Assembly (NCBI GenBank): GCA_903845065.1
Contig: CAIMWH010000295.1
Span: 1-34,084, forward strand
Reading direction: 5' to 3'
Origin: an uncultured Rhodospirillales bacterium
GTDB taxonomy: Bacteria; Pseudomonadota; Alphaproteobacteria; Acetobacterales; Acetobacteraceae
Length of the DNA: 34,084 nt
Made by a program: the position numbers and the translations under genes
Part shown: positions 8,288 to 16,754 of the stretch, in pieces
How the letters are laid out: the number at the start of each line of letters is the position of its first letter
Numbering within the stretch: the first letter of the stretch is position 1
Notes under the pieces: model-generated
The model's input: only the letters and a program-made list of their open reading frames with translations
Told to the model about the DNA's origin: nothing
Databases searched by the model: none

Positions 8288-8364
8288 GACAGAGTTTTCC
8301 TGTTCTTGCGTTTCCTGCCTCGACTCCTAATGGCTCCCCGGCCGGCTGGCAATCAACCGGCCGC

Positions 8365-9639
8365 TCACGCCAGGGCCGGCAGGCTCACACTGGCACAGGT
8401 GCCCGCGCCGGGCGTGCTGTGCAGGCCGAACACCCCGCCGTGCTGCTCCACCAGGGCCTTGACGATGGGCAGGCCAAGGCCGGTGCCTTCCCGCAGCGTC
8501 CGCGCGCGGGCCTCCTCGTCGGACGGCACCACCTGGCCGAACGGCGTCAACACCTTGGCGATATCCTCGGGCGCGATGCCGATGCCGGTATCGCGCACCC
8601 GCAACACCGCCGTGCCGCCCTCGCGCACCAGCGACAGGGTGACGGTGCCGCCGCGCAGGGTGAACTTGATGGCGTTGGTCAGCAGGTTGAGCAACACCTG
8701 CTTCAGCCGCAACGCATCGCCGCGCACCTGCACATCGGGCGCCGCGATCTCCTGCCGCAGCGTCACCCCGCGGTTGCGGGCGAACACCGCCACCATCCGC
8801 GCGGCTTCCTCCACCACGCGGCGCAGCCCGACGGCCACCGGGCGGAAGGCGCTTGCCCCGGCTTCGAGGCGGCTGTATTCGAGGATGTCATTGATCAGCG
8901 CCAGCATGTGGGTGCCGGACTCGTTGATATCGCGCGCGTAGCCCTGCCGCTGCTGGCTCTCGTCGGGATCGTTCAGGATCAGGTCGCTGAAGCCGATCAC
9001 CGCGTTCAGCGGGGAGCGCAACTCATGCGACAGGCTCGACAGGAAGTCGCTCTTGGCCTTGAACGCCGCCTCCAGGGTGCGGTGCGCCGCCTGCACCCGC
9101 TCGGCGATCTCCCGCTCCGCCCGCGCCTGCGCCACCACGGCGCGGCCGACGCGGCGCAGCTCCATTTCGTCCATCACCAGGTCCGCGAGATCGCGCAGCA
9201 CCTGCACCCGCGCGGGGTCGGGCGCCACGCGCGGCACCCGGTCGATCACGCACAGGGTGCCGAGGGTTTCGCCCGCGGGGGTGTTCAACTGGGCGCCGAG
9301 GTAGAAGCGGATCTCGGGCTCCCCGGTTACCAGCGGATTGTCGGCGAAGCGCGGATCGGCCGGCGCATCCAGCACCACCAGCGGTTCCTCCTGCACCAAA
9401 GCGTGGCTGCAGAACGCCCAGTCGCGCGGGGTTTCGCTGGCGGCCAGACCAACCCGCGCCTTGAACCACTGCCGGGAGCCGTCGATCAGCGAAATCAGCG
9501 CGATAGGCGCCTCCAGCAATGCCGCGGCGATCCGTGCCAGCCGGTCGAAGGCCTCCTCGTTCGGGGTATCAAGAATGGCGTAGTCGAGCAGGGCCTGGAG
9601 GCGGCGGGCTTCATTCAGCGGCAGGGCGGAGGCGGGCAT
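8365..9639 (-). CDS. Cytoplasmic GAF-domain sensor histidine kinase
   Basis: A 424-residue sensor kinase without membrane segments. Residues 12-160 form a GAF domain of the type seen in light and redox sensors. A short coiled linker (165-195) follows, then the HisKA phosphoacceptor motif SHELRSPLNAVIGFSD with His205. The HATPase part has an N box (QVLLNLLTNAIKF), a G1 box (RDTGIGIAPED) and a G2 box (GTGLGLPIVKAL). No receiver domain is fused and no response regulator is adjacent, so it is an orphan kinase here. The GAF segment has Cys77 and Cys130; a bilin or redox role is not supported by any specific motif. GGAGA lies nine bases before the ATG. Its promoter should lie in 9640-9778, where an inverted repeat sits. 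Confidence 0.88.
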   Translation of the reverse strand: MPASALPLNEARRLQALLDYAILDTPNEEAFDRLARIAAALLEAPIALISLIDGSRQWFKARVGLAASETPRDWAFCSHALVQEEPLVVLDAPADPRFADNPLVTGEPEIRFYLGAQLNTPAGETLGTLCVIDRVPRVAPDPARVQVLRDLADLVMDEMELRRVGRAVVAQARAEREIAERVQAAHRTLEAAFKAKSDFLSSLSHELRSPLNAVIGFSDLILNDPDESQQRQGYARDINESGTHMLALINDILEYSRLEAGASAFRPVAVGLRRVVEEAARMVAVFARNRGVTLRQEIAAPDVQVRGDALRLKQVLLNLLTNAIKFTLRGGTVTLSLVREGGTAVLRVRDTGIGIAPEDIAKVLTPFGQVVPSDEEARARTLREGTGLGLPIVKALVEQHGGVFGLHSTPGAGTCASVSLPALA

Positions 9640-9706
9640 GCGGGGCGATCTCCGGTTGGCTCACCCCGGAGATAATTGGGCGTCTTGCGCGTCCCGCAAC
9701 CGGCGA

Positions 9707-9737
9707 ATTCGGTAAAACGTGTAAACGACTACCGAAT
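9707..9737. repeat. Perfect 8-bp inverted repeat upstream of the kinase gene
   Basis: ATTCGGTA (9707-9714) and TACCGAAT (9730-9737) are perfect inverted copies separated by 15 bases that hold the similar TAAAACG and TAAACG. It lies about 70-100 bases upstream of the kinase start and 42 bases beyond the livF stop. It could be an operator for a dimeric regulator or a weak stem terminating the liv transcript; there is no T-run. Confidence 0.4.
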
Positions 9738-9778
9738 GGAGGAAATCTCATCCCCGCGGGCTGCGCGGCCCTCGCGGC

Positions 9779-10480
9779 TCAGAAATAGTCCCACACGTTG
9801 GCCGCCCGCGCGGCATCGGGCAGGCCGGCGAAGACGATCTGGCCGTTGTTCATGATCACGATGTCATCCGCGATGCGCATCGCCGCCGCCACGTTCTGCT
9901 CCACCAGGATGGCGCTCATGCCGTGCGCCGCGCACAGGGCGCGGATCTGGTCGAACAGGCGCTCCACCAGATTGGGCGCCAGGCCGATCGAGGGTTCGTC
10001 GAGCAGCAGGCAGCGCGGCGTGCCGAGGATGGCGAGGCCGAGCGCCAGCATCTGCTGCTGGCCACCGCTCATGCTGCCGGCCCGCACGCCGCGGCGTTCG
10101 TCCAACGCCGGGAACAGCTTGAACACGTCGGCCTCGCGGAACATCGGGGCGGGGCCGCTGACGTTGCGCGCCGCCACCACCGCCACGTTGTCGGCCACGC
10201 TGAGATCGGGGAACACCCCGCGCCCCTCGGGCAGCAGGCGGATGCCGAGGCCCACCCGGTCAGCCACCGCCATCCGCTCGATGCGCGCGCCGTCGAAGCT
10301 GATCTGGCCGGTGCAGGCCGGCAGAAGGCCGATGGCTGCCTTCAGGGTGGTGGTCTTGCCGGCCCCGTTATGGCCGAGCAGCGCCATGATGCGGCCGGGT
10401 TCGAGGGCGAGCGACAGCCCGGACAGCACCGTTTTGTTGCCGTAGCCAGCGGAGAGGCCGTCGATCCGCAACAGGCTCAT
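9779..10480 (-). CDS. livF: Branched-chain amino acid type ABC transporter ATPase LivF
   Basis: The second ATP-binding subunit of a HAAT-family importer, at the inner face of the cytoplasmic membrane. Walker A GHNGAGKTT (36-44), signature SGGQQQ, Walker B LLLDEPSIGLAP and the switch histidine in LVEQN context are typical of LivF; at 233 residues it has the usual length. It is last in the operon and its ATG overlaps the livG stop by four bases (ATGA), implying coupled translation. The transporter may carry leucine-type amino acids, other amino acids, amides or urea-like compounds; LivF does not decide this. Confidence 0.92.
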   Translation of the reverse strand: MSLLRIDGLSAGYGNKTVLSGLSLALEPGRIMALLGHNGAGKTTTLKAAIGLLPACTGQISFDGARIERMAVADRVGLGIRLLPEGRGVFPDLSVADNVAVVAARNVSGPAPMFREADVFKLFPALDERRGVRAGSMSGGQQQMLALGLAILGTPRCLLLDEPSIGLAPNLVERLFDQIRALCAAHGMSAILVEQNVAAAMRIADDIVIMNNGQIVFAGLPDAARAANVWDYF

Positions 10481-11241
10481 ATCACACCGCCAAAGTAGAT
10501 TTCCGCCAGCGCCGGATCGGTGATGATCTCTTGCGGGGAGCCTTGCGCCAGCACGTGGCCCTGGTGGAGGAACACCACCTCGTCGGCGATCTGCTGCACC
10601 ACGCGGGTGTTGTGCTCCACCACGAGCAGCGTTTTGCCGTCCGTCTGCAAGCCGCGCAGCACCTCCATCACCCGATCGAGCGCGGCGCCGCTGAGGCCCG
10701 AGGTGGGTTCGTCGAGCAGCAGCAGTTCGGCGCCGGTGGCGAGCAGGCGGGCGATGGAGAGCAGTTTCTGTTCGCCGTAGGAGAGGTTGCGCACCATGGT
10801 ATCGGCGCCATCGGCGAGGCCGACATGGGCCAGCACCTCGCGCGCCGCCGCGCGCCGTTGCGCCGTGGCGCGGGCGGCATGCAGCGGGCGGAAGATGGCG
10901 CCAAGCGGGGTCTCGCCGGCCTGGCCGGGCATGGCCACCAGCACGTTGTCCCGCGCCGTGAGGTCAGTGAACAGGCGCAGGTTCTGGAAGCTGCGGGCGA
11001 TGCCGGTGGCCACCACCTGCTGCGGGCTGAACCCATCGAGGCTGGTGCCCTGGAACGCCACATGGCCCTCGTCGGGCACCAGGAAGCCGGTGATGGCGTT
11101 GAAGATTGTGGTCTTGCCCGCTCCGTTGGGGCCGACGAGGCAGGTGATCAGACCCTTGGTGGTGGTGAAGCTGCAATCGTTGAGCGCCCGCAGCCCGCCG
11201 AAGCTCTTGGATACGCCGACAACCCTAAGATACGCGCTCAC
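10477..11241 (-). CDS. livG: Branched-chain amino acid type ABC transporter ATPase LivG
   Basis: The first ATP-binding subunit, 254 residues. Walker A GPNGAGKTT (37-45), the signature LSYGEQKLLSIARLL, Walker B LLLLDEPTSGLS and the H-loop VEHN are all present. The C-terminal extension with GSPQEIITDPALAEIYFGG is characteristic of LivG (BCA_ABC_TP_C). It overlaps livM by four bases upstream and livF by four bases downstream. With LivF it would form the heterodimeric motor for LivH-LivM. Confidence 0.92.
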   Translation of the reverse strand: MSAYLRVVGVSKSFGGLRALNDCSFTTTKGLITCLVGPNGAGKTTIFNAITGFLVPDEGHVAFQGTSLDGFSPQQVVATGIARSFQNLRLFTDLTARDNVLVAMPGQAGETPLGAIFRPLHAARATAQRRAAAREVLAHVGLADGADTMVRNLSYGEQKLLSIARLLATGAELLLLDEPTSGLSGAALDRVMEVLRGLQTDGKTLLVVEHNTRVVQQIADEVVFLHQGHVLAQGSPQEIITDPALAEIYFGGVI

Positions 11242-12101
11242 AGCTTTTCCCCCAGCAACCCCTGCGGGCGGAACAGCATGAAGACGATCAGCAGCACCCC
11301 GTAGATCAACTGCCGCGCCGCCGCCGCCACGCTGGTCGGCAGGTCGATCAGCGCCAGGGCCTGCGGCAAGGCGAGCAGCACGAAGGGGCCGATGATGGAG
11401 CCGGCCAGGGTGCGCGCGCCGCCCACCACCACCATCGCGAGCAGCAGGATGGAGGCATCGAGGTCAAACGATGATGGGTCGATGAAGCTCAGGAAGGTGG
11501 CATAGAGCCCGCCGGCCGTGCCCGCGAACGCGCCGGCGAGGGCGGCGGCGGACACCTTGGCGCGCAGCACGCTCTTGCCGAGGGCGGCCACCGCGAGTTC
11601 ATCCTCGCGGATGGCTCGCAGCAGGCGGCCGAACGGGGCGCGCATGATGAGCCAGAAGCCCAGGCACCCCAAAGCCATCCCGGCGGTGGCGAGCCCGAGG
11701 AACGCCCCGGGCTCGATCAGTTCCTGCCCGAAGATCAGTGGCGCCGGCACCCCGGGCAGCCCGGCAGCCCCCCCGGTGCCGGCGGTCCAATTGGTGAAGA
11801 TGGCGGTGGCCAGCAACTGGATGCCGAACGAGGTCACCACGAAGTAGTCGCCGGATACCCGCAGGCTTGGCAGCGTGACCAGGATGTTGAGCGCCACGCA
11901 CAATGCCGCCGCCGCCAGCAGGGCCGGCAGGAACGGCACCGCGGTGTTCATCAGCAGATAGGCCACCACATAGGCGCCCACCCCGAAAATCGCCGCCTGC
12001 GACACCGAGAAAATGCCGACGATGCCAACCAGAAGGTTGGTCGACAATCCGAGCAGCACATAGATCTCGGCGAGCGCGATGTAGGAATAAAAGAAGTCCA
12101 T
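11238..12101 (-). CDS. livM: Branched-chain amino acid type ABC transporter permease LivM
   Basis: An integral membrane subunit of 287 residues with about eight hydrophobic segments. It carries the LivM signatures LLGLSTNLLVGIVGIFSVSQAAIFGVGAY near the N-terminus, GLRVSGDYFVVTSFG-like SLRVSGDYFVVTS in the middle, and the cytoplasmic coupling loop FGRLLRAIREDELAVAALG. The C-terminus RPQGLLGEKL is also typical. It lies nine bases after livH and overlaps livG. It is shorter than E. coli LivM, which has an N-terminal extension, but normal for alphaproteobacteria. Confidence 0.92.
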   Translation of the reverse strand: MDFFYSYIALAEIYVLLGLSTNLLVGIVGIFSVSQAAIFGVGAYVVAYLLMNTAVPFLPALLAAAALCVALNILVTLPSLRVSGDYFVVTSFGIQLLATAIFTNWTAGTGGAAGLPGVPAPLIFGQELIEPGAFLGLATAGMALGCLGFWLIMRAPFGRLLRAIREDELAVAALGKSVLRAKVSAAALAGAFAGTAGGLYATFLSFIDPSSFDLDASILLLAMVVVGGARTLAGSIIGPFVLLALPQALALIDLPTSVAAAARQLIYGVLLIVFMLFRPQGLLGEKL

Positions 12102-12110
12102 GTCCTGCCC

Positions 12111-12968
12111 CTAGGTCGCGAACAGCCCGCGCGGGCGGAACAGCATGAAGATCACAAACACAAAGAAAGTCACCCCGATGCTCCACTCGCCCGGCATCAC
12201 CAGCAGCGACAGGTTCTGCAACACCGCGATGGCCACCGCGAGCACGAAGGCGCCTGATATACTGCCGACACCGCCGGCGATCATGGCGATCGTCGCGGTC
12301 AGCAGCATCGGCACGCCGCCGAACGGCTGCAACCCGAGATCGAGCGGCACCAGCGCGCCGGGCAGGCACACGATGGCGCTGCCCAGCGCGACCACCACCA
12401 CGTGCACATCGCGCGGGTTCAGCCGGGTGATTTCGGCGAGGAACGGGTTGGATGCCACCGCGCGCATCCGCTTGCCCAGCCCGGTGCGATGGGCGAACCA
12501 CATCACCCCCGCATAGGTGGCGAGCCCGATGCCCACGGTGACGATCTGCGTCATCGACAGCAGCACGCCGCCGATGGGCACCGTGCGGTCCGCCCAGGGC
12601 AGGGCGAAGCGCAGCACGTTGGAGGTATAGACCCCGGCGATGATGTTCTGCAGCACGGCGGAGGCACCGAGCGAGGCGATCAGCACCACCAGGTGCGTCG
12701 CGCCGCTGCGGGCCAGGCGCTCGTACAGCAGCTTCTGGATCAGCGCCCCCAGCAGCCCGCACGCCACGATGCCGATCAGCAGCGCCAGCGGTTCGGGCGC
12801 GCCGTGCCGCAGGGCGGACCATGTGAGGTAGCCGCCCATGCTGTAGACCCCGGCATGGGCGACGTGAAAGATCTTGGTGGTGGCGAAAATCAGCGAGAAG
12901 CTTACCGCCACCATGCCCAGCGCGCAGCCCGAGACGAGGCCGTTGACCAGCAGGTGAAGCCACAGCAT
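12111..12968 (-). CDS. livH: Branched-chain amino acid type ABC transporter permease LivH
   Basis: An integral membrane subunit of 285 residues. LVNGLVSGCALGMVAVSFSL at the start, HVAHAGVYSMGGYLTW next (the LivH HxAHG-type segment), the coupling loop GLGKRMRAVASNPFLAEI, and the C-terminal RPRGLF mark LivH. It is separated from the binding-protein gene by 22 bases and from livM by nine. The usual N-H-A-x-G segment reads HVAHAGVY, a small variation near the translocation pathway. Confidence 0.92.
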   Translation of the reverse strand: MLWLHLLVNGLVSGCALGMVAVSFSLIFATTKIFHVAHAGVYSMGGYLTWSALRHGAPEPLALLIGIVACGLLGALIQKLLYERLARSGATHLVVLIASLGASAVLQNIIAGVYTSNVLRFALPWADRTVPIGGVLLSMTQIVTVGIGLATYAGVMWFAHRTGLGKRMRAVASNPFLAEITRLNPRDVHVVVVALGSAIVCLPGALVPLDLGLQPFGGVPMLLTATIAMIAGGVGSISGAFVLAVAIAVLQNLSLLVMPGEWSIGVTFFVFVIFMLFRPRGLFAT

Positions 12969-12990
12969 CGGGATGCGTTCCGGTCGGGCG

Positions 12991-14106
12991 TTATTGCTTC
13001 GGCGGGATCACCTTGATGATGGCGTCCGTCTTGGCCTGCATGCGGTTGATGTTCACCTGGGTGTCGGCAGTGTTGTTGTTGAACACCACGCGGGTCAGCC
13101 CGTCGAAGGTCTTGATGGCGAACAGCGCGGCGCGGAGGTTCTCGCCGGTCAGCGGCTTGCCCTCCTTCAGCAGGCGCTCGACGCACGCCAGCACGATGTT
13201 GGTGGCGTTGTAGTACTGCTTGGGGAAGAAATCGAACTCGGTGCCGTAGGTCTTCTTGAATTCGGCGGCCAGGCTGTCCGGCGCGTTGATCAGCACCTGA
13301 CTGTGGATCCAGCCCTCGGCATTGGGGTTGGCCACCACTTCGGGGTCGGAGAAGAAGGTATTGCCCACCACGGTGAACTTGGCGTCGATCTGGCGGATCT
13401 GGTCGGCCAGCGGGCTTACCCCGGCGGTGAGGATGACGAACAGCATGTCCGGCTGCGCGGCCGCCAGTTTCAGCAGCACCGGGCGGTAGTTGGTGTCGCC
13501 GAAGGCGATGGGTTCCTGTGCCACGATCTTGCCGCCGGCGGCGGTGTAGGAGGCGGCGAAGTCATCGCGGCCGGAAATCCCCGCCGCGTCGTTCTCGAAC
13601 AGGATGGCGGCGGTTTTCTTGCCCGCGTCATGCAGCACGTAGTTGGCCAGCACTTCCAGTTCGCCGGCCAGCACCGGGATGGTGTTGACGAGGTAGGGCG
13701 AGGCCTTGGCGAGCGGATCGGCCTGGGCGCCGCCGTTCACCAGCAACACCTTCTTGCGCGTCGCCAGTGGCGCCATCGCGAGGGTAGGGCCGGAGAAGCC
13801 GGTGATCACGGCGGGCACGCCCTGGAGGTCCACCAGCTTGTTGAACGACAGCACGGACTGGTCGGGCTTGGCCTGGTTGTCCTCGAACAGCATTTCGATC
13901 TGCCGCCCGGCGATGCCGCCCTTGGCGTTGGCGTGCAGCAGCGCGAACTGGATGCCGCGCTGTTCCTGGCTGCCCACCACGGCCGCCGGCCCGGTCAGCG
14001 GCAGCACCGCGCCGAGGCGAATGGGTTGCGCCTGTGCGGCGGCGCCCAGCGCAACGCACGCCCCCGCCAGAGCCCCGGCCAGCCAAAAACGACGATTGCG
14101 CGCCAT
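12991..14106 (-). CDS. Branched-chain amino acid type ABC transporter binding protein
   Basis: The periplasmic substrate-binding protein of the operon, 371 residues, with a signal peptide ending near AAAQAQ and a mature start PIRLGAVLPLTGPAAVVG that is typical of the Peripla_BP_6 family. Conserved blocks are GGIAGRQIEMLFEDNQAKPDQ and AVITGFSGPTLAMAPLA. AGGGAG lies eight bases before the ATG. A TTGACT (complement of 14191-14196) could be a -35 box for the operon, but the -10 candidate is poor. Ligand identity is open: family members bind Leu/Ile/Val, other amino acids, short amides, aromatic acids or urea. Its position first in the operon fits the usual higher expression of the binding protein. 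Confidence 0.9.
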   Translation of the reverse strand: MARNRRFWLAGALAGACVALGAAAQAQPIRLGAVLPLTGPAAVVGSQEQRGIQFALLHANAKGGIAGRQIEMLFEDNQAKPDQSVLSFNKLVDLQGVPAVITGFSGPTLAMAPLATRKKVLLVNGGAQADPLAKASPYLVNTIPVLAGELEVLANYVLHDAGKKTAAILFENDAAGISGRDDFAASYTAAGGKIVAQEPIAFGDTNYRPVLLKLAAAQPDMLFVILTAGVSPLADQIRQIDAKFTVVGNTFFSDPEVVANPNAEGWIHSQVLINAPDSLAAEFKKTYGTEFDFFPKQYYNATNIVLACVERLLKEGKPLTGENLRAALFAIKTFDGLTRVVFNNNTADTQVNINRMQAKTDAIIKVIPPKQ

Positions 14107-14203
14107 CGATGAATCTCCCTTGCAGGGCCGCGCCTAATGAACGCCTGGGCAGCCTCTTCGAGGGGGCAGGGTTGAACGCGCGGCGCGCCGAGTCAACCGC
14201 TAG

Positions 14204-14935
14204 CTAGACCTTGAATTCCTCCATCCGCTCCACCGCCGAGCGCAGCGCGTCCGACCAGGCTTTGGACAGGCGGCGGAAGTATTCGTTGTCCTTGTCCAAC
14301 CGATGGAACTGCTGCGCCACCAGGCTTTCCCGCTCATAGACCAGCAGGTCGATCGGCATGCCGACGGAGAGGTTGGAGCGCATGGTGGAATCGAACGACA
14401 GCAGGATCAGCTTGGCCGCCTCGCCCAGGCTCATGTCCGAATGGGTGACGCGGTCGAGGATGGGCTTGCCGTACTTGTGCTCGCCGATTTGCAGATAGGG
14501 GGTGTCGACGGTCGATTCGATGAAGTTGCCCTCGGCGTAGATCTGGAACAGCCGCGGCGGCTCGCGCCCGATCTGCCCGCCCAGGATGAAGGAGGCCGAG
14601 AAGCCGGCGCTGGCCTCCAGCGCCTCGCCGTCCACCGCGCGGATTTCGCGCACCGCGGCGCCCACCAGGCGGGCGGCGCGGTACATCGAGGCGACCGTCA
14701 TCAGGGTGGGGGTTTCGGGGTCCTGCTCGGCCTCGATCTGCTCGTTGAGCAGGCTCACCACGGACTGCGTCACCGCGAGATTGCCGGCGGTCAGCAACAC
14801 CAGCACGCGGTCTCCCGGGCGGTTCCAGTGATGCAGCTTGCGGAACTGGGAGATGTTGTCGACGCCCGCGTTGGTGCGGGTGTCAGCAGCAAACACCATG
14901 CCGCTCTCGAGATTGAGGGCTACGGCGTAGGTCAT
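14204..14935 (-). CDS. Anbu (proteasome beta-subunit homologue) peptidase
   Basis: An N-terminal-nucleophile hydrolase of the Anbu family, ancestral or sister to the 20S proteasome and HslV. The ATG at 14935 has GGGAGG seven bases upstream and gives MTYAVAL, so removal of Met exposes Thr as the nucleophile. Asp18 in AADTRTNAG and Lys33 in SQFRKLHHW occupy the proteasomal Asp17 and Lys33-type positions. A longer reading frame upstream (to 15193) has unrelated low-quality sequence and is rejected. The 243-residue length is normal. Anbu proteins form open helical rings, and their peptidase activity and substrates are poorly established. It is last in a four-gene operon whose other members could make or trim an unusual peptide, suggesting Anbu degrades or matures that product. 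Confidence 0.92.
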   Translation of the reverse strand: MTYAVALNLESGMVFAADTRTNAGVDNISQFRKLHHWNRPGDRVLVLLTAGNLAVTQSVVSLLNEQIEAEQDPETPTLMTVASMYRAARLVGAAVREIRAVDGEALEASAGFSASFILGGQIGREPPRLFQIYAEGNFIESTVDTPYLQIGEHKYGKPILDRVTHSDMSLGEAAKLILLSFDSTMRSNLSVGMPIDLLVYERESLVAQQFHRLDKDNEYFRRLSKAWSDALRSAVERMEEFKV

Positions 14936-14987
14936 CGGCAAGCCTCCCGATCGACAGGTGAGTGTCGACAGCGTTTCGCGCGCAACC

Positions 14988-15797
14988 CTATTGCTGCGCG
15001 CTTTGCCGCTGCACCCGCACCTGCACTTCGAGCCGTTCCTCGCCGCCGCCACGGCGGGAGCCCCGGATGGGGGCGGCGTAGTAGGCATCCAGCGCCGCGG
15101 CCATGCGAACGTAGCGGTCGGTCGGACATACATTGTTCGCGACGTCGAAGCCAATCCATCCGAGTCCCTCAACGAACGCCTCGGCCCAGGCATGGTGGGC
15201 CGGTTCGTCGGAGATGCCGTCGGTCAGCAGATAGCCGGTCACGTAGCGGGCCGGCACCTCGGCGGCGCGGCAGGCGGAGATGAAGATGTGGGCGTGGTCC
15301 TGGCAGACGCCGTGGCCGGCTTTCAGGGCCTCGGCGGCGGTGGTTTGGGAATCGGTGACGCCGGTTTCGTATTCCACCTGGCCACGGATGTTACCCATCA
15401 GGTCATGCAGCCAGGGCAGGGTCTCGCCGGCGGCGATCGGCTTGAGCAGGTCAAGGATGCCAGGCCCCGGCATCGTCAGGTCCGTCCGGCGCAGGAACAC
15501 CCGCAGCGGCACGGTTTCCACCAGCCCGCGCACCACGCCGTGGCGGTCCTCGATGTCCACCACGCCGCTGGCGATGATGTCGACATCCTGGTGCGGCCCC
15601 TCCACCGTCATGAGGTGCATCACATTGCCGAAGCCGTCCCGTGTGGGAGTGATCACGCCGTCCGGCCGGCAGGTGACCTGCCAGTTCACCACCTGCTGCC
15701 CCTCGAACGCCGCCGGCGTCAGGCGCAGGCTCTGCACGCTGTAGGTGGCGATCGAACTGTAGCGATAGCTCGTCGTATGCTCGATCACGATGCGCAT
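14988..15797 (-). CDS. Transglutaminase-like cysteine protease with N-terminal beta domain
   Basis: A 269-residue cytoplasmic protein. The N-terminal transglutaminase-associated beta domain runs from residue 1 (MRIVIEHTTSYRYSS) to about 100. The papain-like core has Cys165 in GHGVCQDHAH, His202 in HHAWAEAF and Asp218 in GWIGFDVAN, a complete catalytic triad. Such proteins are usually peptidases or amidases rather than cross-linkers in bacteria. The ATG at 15797 lies 11 bases after the alpha-E stop, with AGG upstream; the longer open frame toward 16157 is the antisense-like shadow of that gene. The C-terminal tail is basic and low in complexity (SRRGGGEERLEVQVRV). In the operon it could cleave or hydrolyse the amide bond formed by the ATP-grasp ligase. 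Confidence 0.9.
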   Translation of the reverse strand: MRIVIEHTTSYRYSSIATYSVQSLRLTPAAFEGQQVVNWQVTCRPDGVITPTRDGFGNVMHLMTVEGPHQDVDIIASGVVDIEDRHGVVRGLVETVPLRVFLRRTDLTMPGPGILDLLKPIAAGETLPWLHDLMGNIRGQVEYETGVTDSQTTAAEALKAGHGVCQDHAHIFISACRAAEVPARYVTGYLLTDGISDEPAHHAWAEAFVEGLGWIGFDVANNVCPTDRYVRMAAALDAYYAAPIRGSRRGGGEERLEVQVRVQRQSAQQ

Positions 15798-15808
15798 GGG
15801 ACGACCTA

Positions 15809-16750
15809 TCAGCCGTTGAAGTGGTAGGCGGCGGCAATGTCGCTCGCCAGCAGGTTGTTGCCGGTGATCACGCCGCCGAGGAAATCGTGCAGCCCGGTTT
15901 GCAGGATGCCGTTCATGTCGTTCGCCACCAGCCGGCCGAGGGTTTCCTCGGCGCGGGCGTGGCATGGCGTCGGCCCGCCGTAGGAGTGTTCGAGCCCAGC
16001 GAGGGCCGCCGAAATCTCGGCGTAGCAGGAGCGCAGCGAGCGCGGCATCTGCGGGTTGAGGATGAGGAAGTCGGCGATGTGCCAGGGCTTGAACGCATCG
16101 CGATACACCCAGCGGAAGCTGCGATGGGCGGAAACCGAGCGCAGGATGGCGGCCCACTGGGCGCTGTCCACGCCGCCGCCGACCAGCTCGTTCTCGGGCA
16201 GCAGCACGTAGTACTTGGTATCGAGGATGCGCGCGGTGTTGTCGGCCCGTTCGAGGAAGGTGCCGAGCTGGGTGAAATAGAAGGTGTCGTTGCGCAGGAT
16301 GGTGTTGAGCAGGGCGCCGCGGAACAGGGCGGAGCGGTCGCGGATCCAGTCAAACAGGTCAGGCAGCGCGTTGGCCTCGATGCGGGCGGCGGCGATGGTG
16401 GGGAATTCGATCCACGCCGCGTTCAGCGCCTCCCACATGTCCCGCGTGATGGCGGTGCGCTGCGCCCGCGCGTTGCGCCGCGCGGTGGACAGGCAGGAAT
16501 AGACCGAGGAGGGGTTGTCGCGGTCGAGCAGCAGGTAGTTGCAGACCTGGCTCGTCGCGATGGTTTCGTGGCGGTTGAAATAGCCGGGCTCGCAGCCGGC
16601 GCTGCGCAGGGTGGAGCGCCATTCGGCCTCGCCCCCTTCGTGCGGCAGCAGCGTCAGCCGGTGGCCGACTTCGAGCAGGCGGGCGATGTTCTCGGCGCGC
16701 TCGATATAGCGGGCCATCCAGAACAGGTCATTGGCGGTGCGTCCGAGCAT
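15809..16750 (-). CDS. Alpha-E domain-containing protein
   Basis: A 313-residue all-helical protein of the alpha-E family, named for conserved glutamates. It starts with the hallmark MLGRTANDLFWMARYIERAEN, and has a second pair of conserved acidic and arginine residues in GTFLERADNTARILDTKYY. FRWVYRDAFKPWHIADFLILN is another conserved block. Biochemical function is unknown. The family nearly always neighbours, or is fused to, the circularly permuted ATP-grasp ligase and the transglutaminase-like protein, as here (four bases after the ATP-grasp stop, 11 before the next start). A role as partner or carrier-binding subunit of the ligase is inference. Confidence 0.92.
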   Translation of the reverse strand: MLGRTANDLFWMARYIERAENIARLLEVGHRLTLLPHEGGEAEWRSTLRSAGCEPGYFNRHETIATSQVCNYLLLDRDNPSSVYSCLSTARRNARAQRTAITRDMWEALNAAWIEFPTIAAARIEANALPDLFDWIRDRSALFRGALLNTILRNDTFYFTQLGTFLERADNTARILDTKYYVLLPENELVGGGVDSAQWAAILRSVSAHRSFRWVYRDAFKPWHIADFLILNPQMPRSLRSCYAEISAALAGLEHSYGGPTPCHARAEETLGRLVANDMNGILQTGLHDFLGGVITGNNLLASDIAAAYHFNG

Positions 16751-16754
16751 GGCG

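Noticed and set aside
7169-8941. Plus-strand open frame opposite the SDR and kinase genes
   Set aside because: It is low-complexity and covers two well-supported minus-strand genes and a gap.
14936-15193. N-terminal extension of Anbu
   Set aside because: It would remove the N-terminal Thr nucleophile, and it overlaps the transglutaminase gene in another frame.
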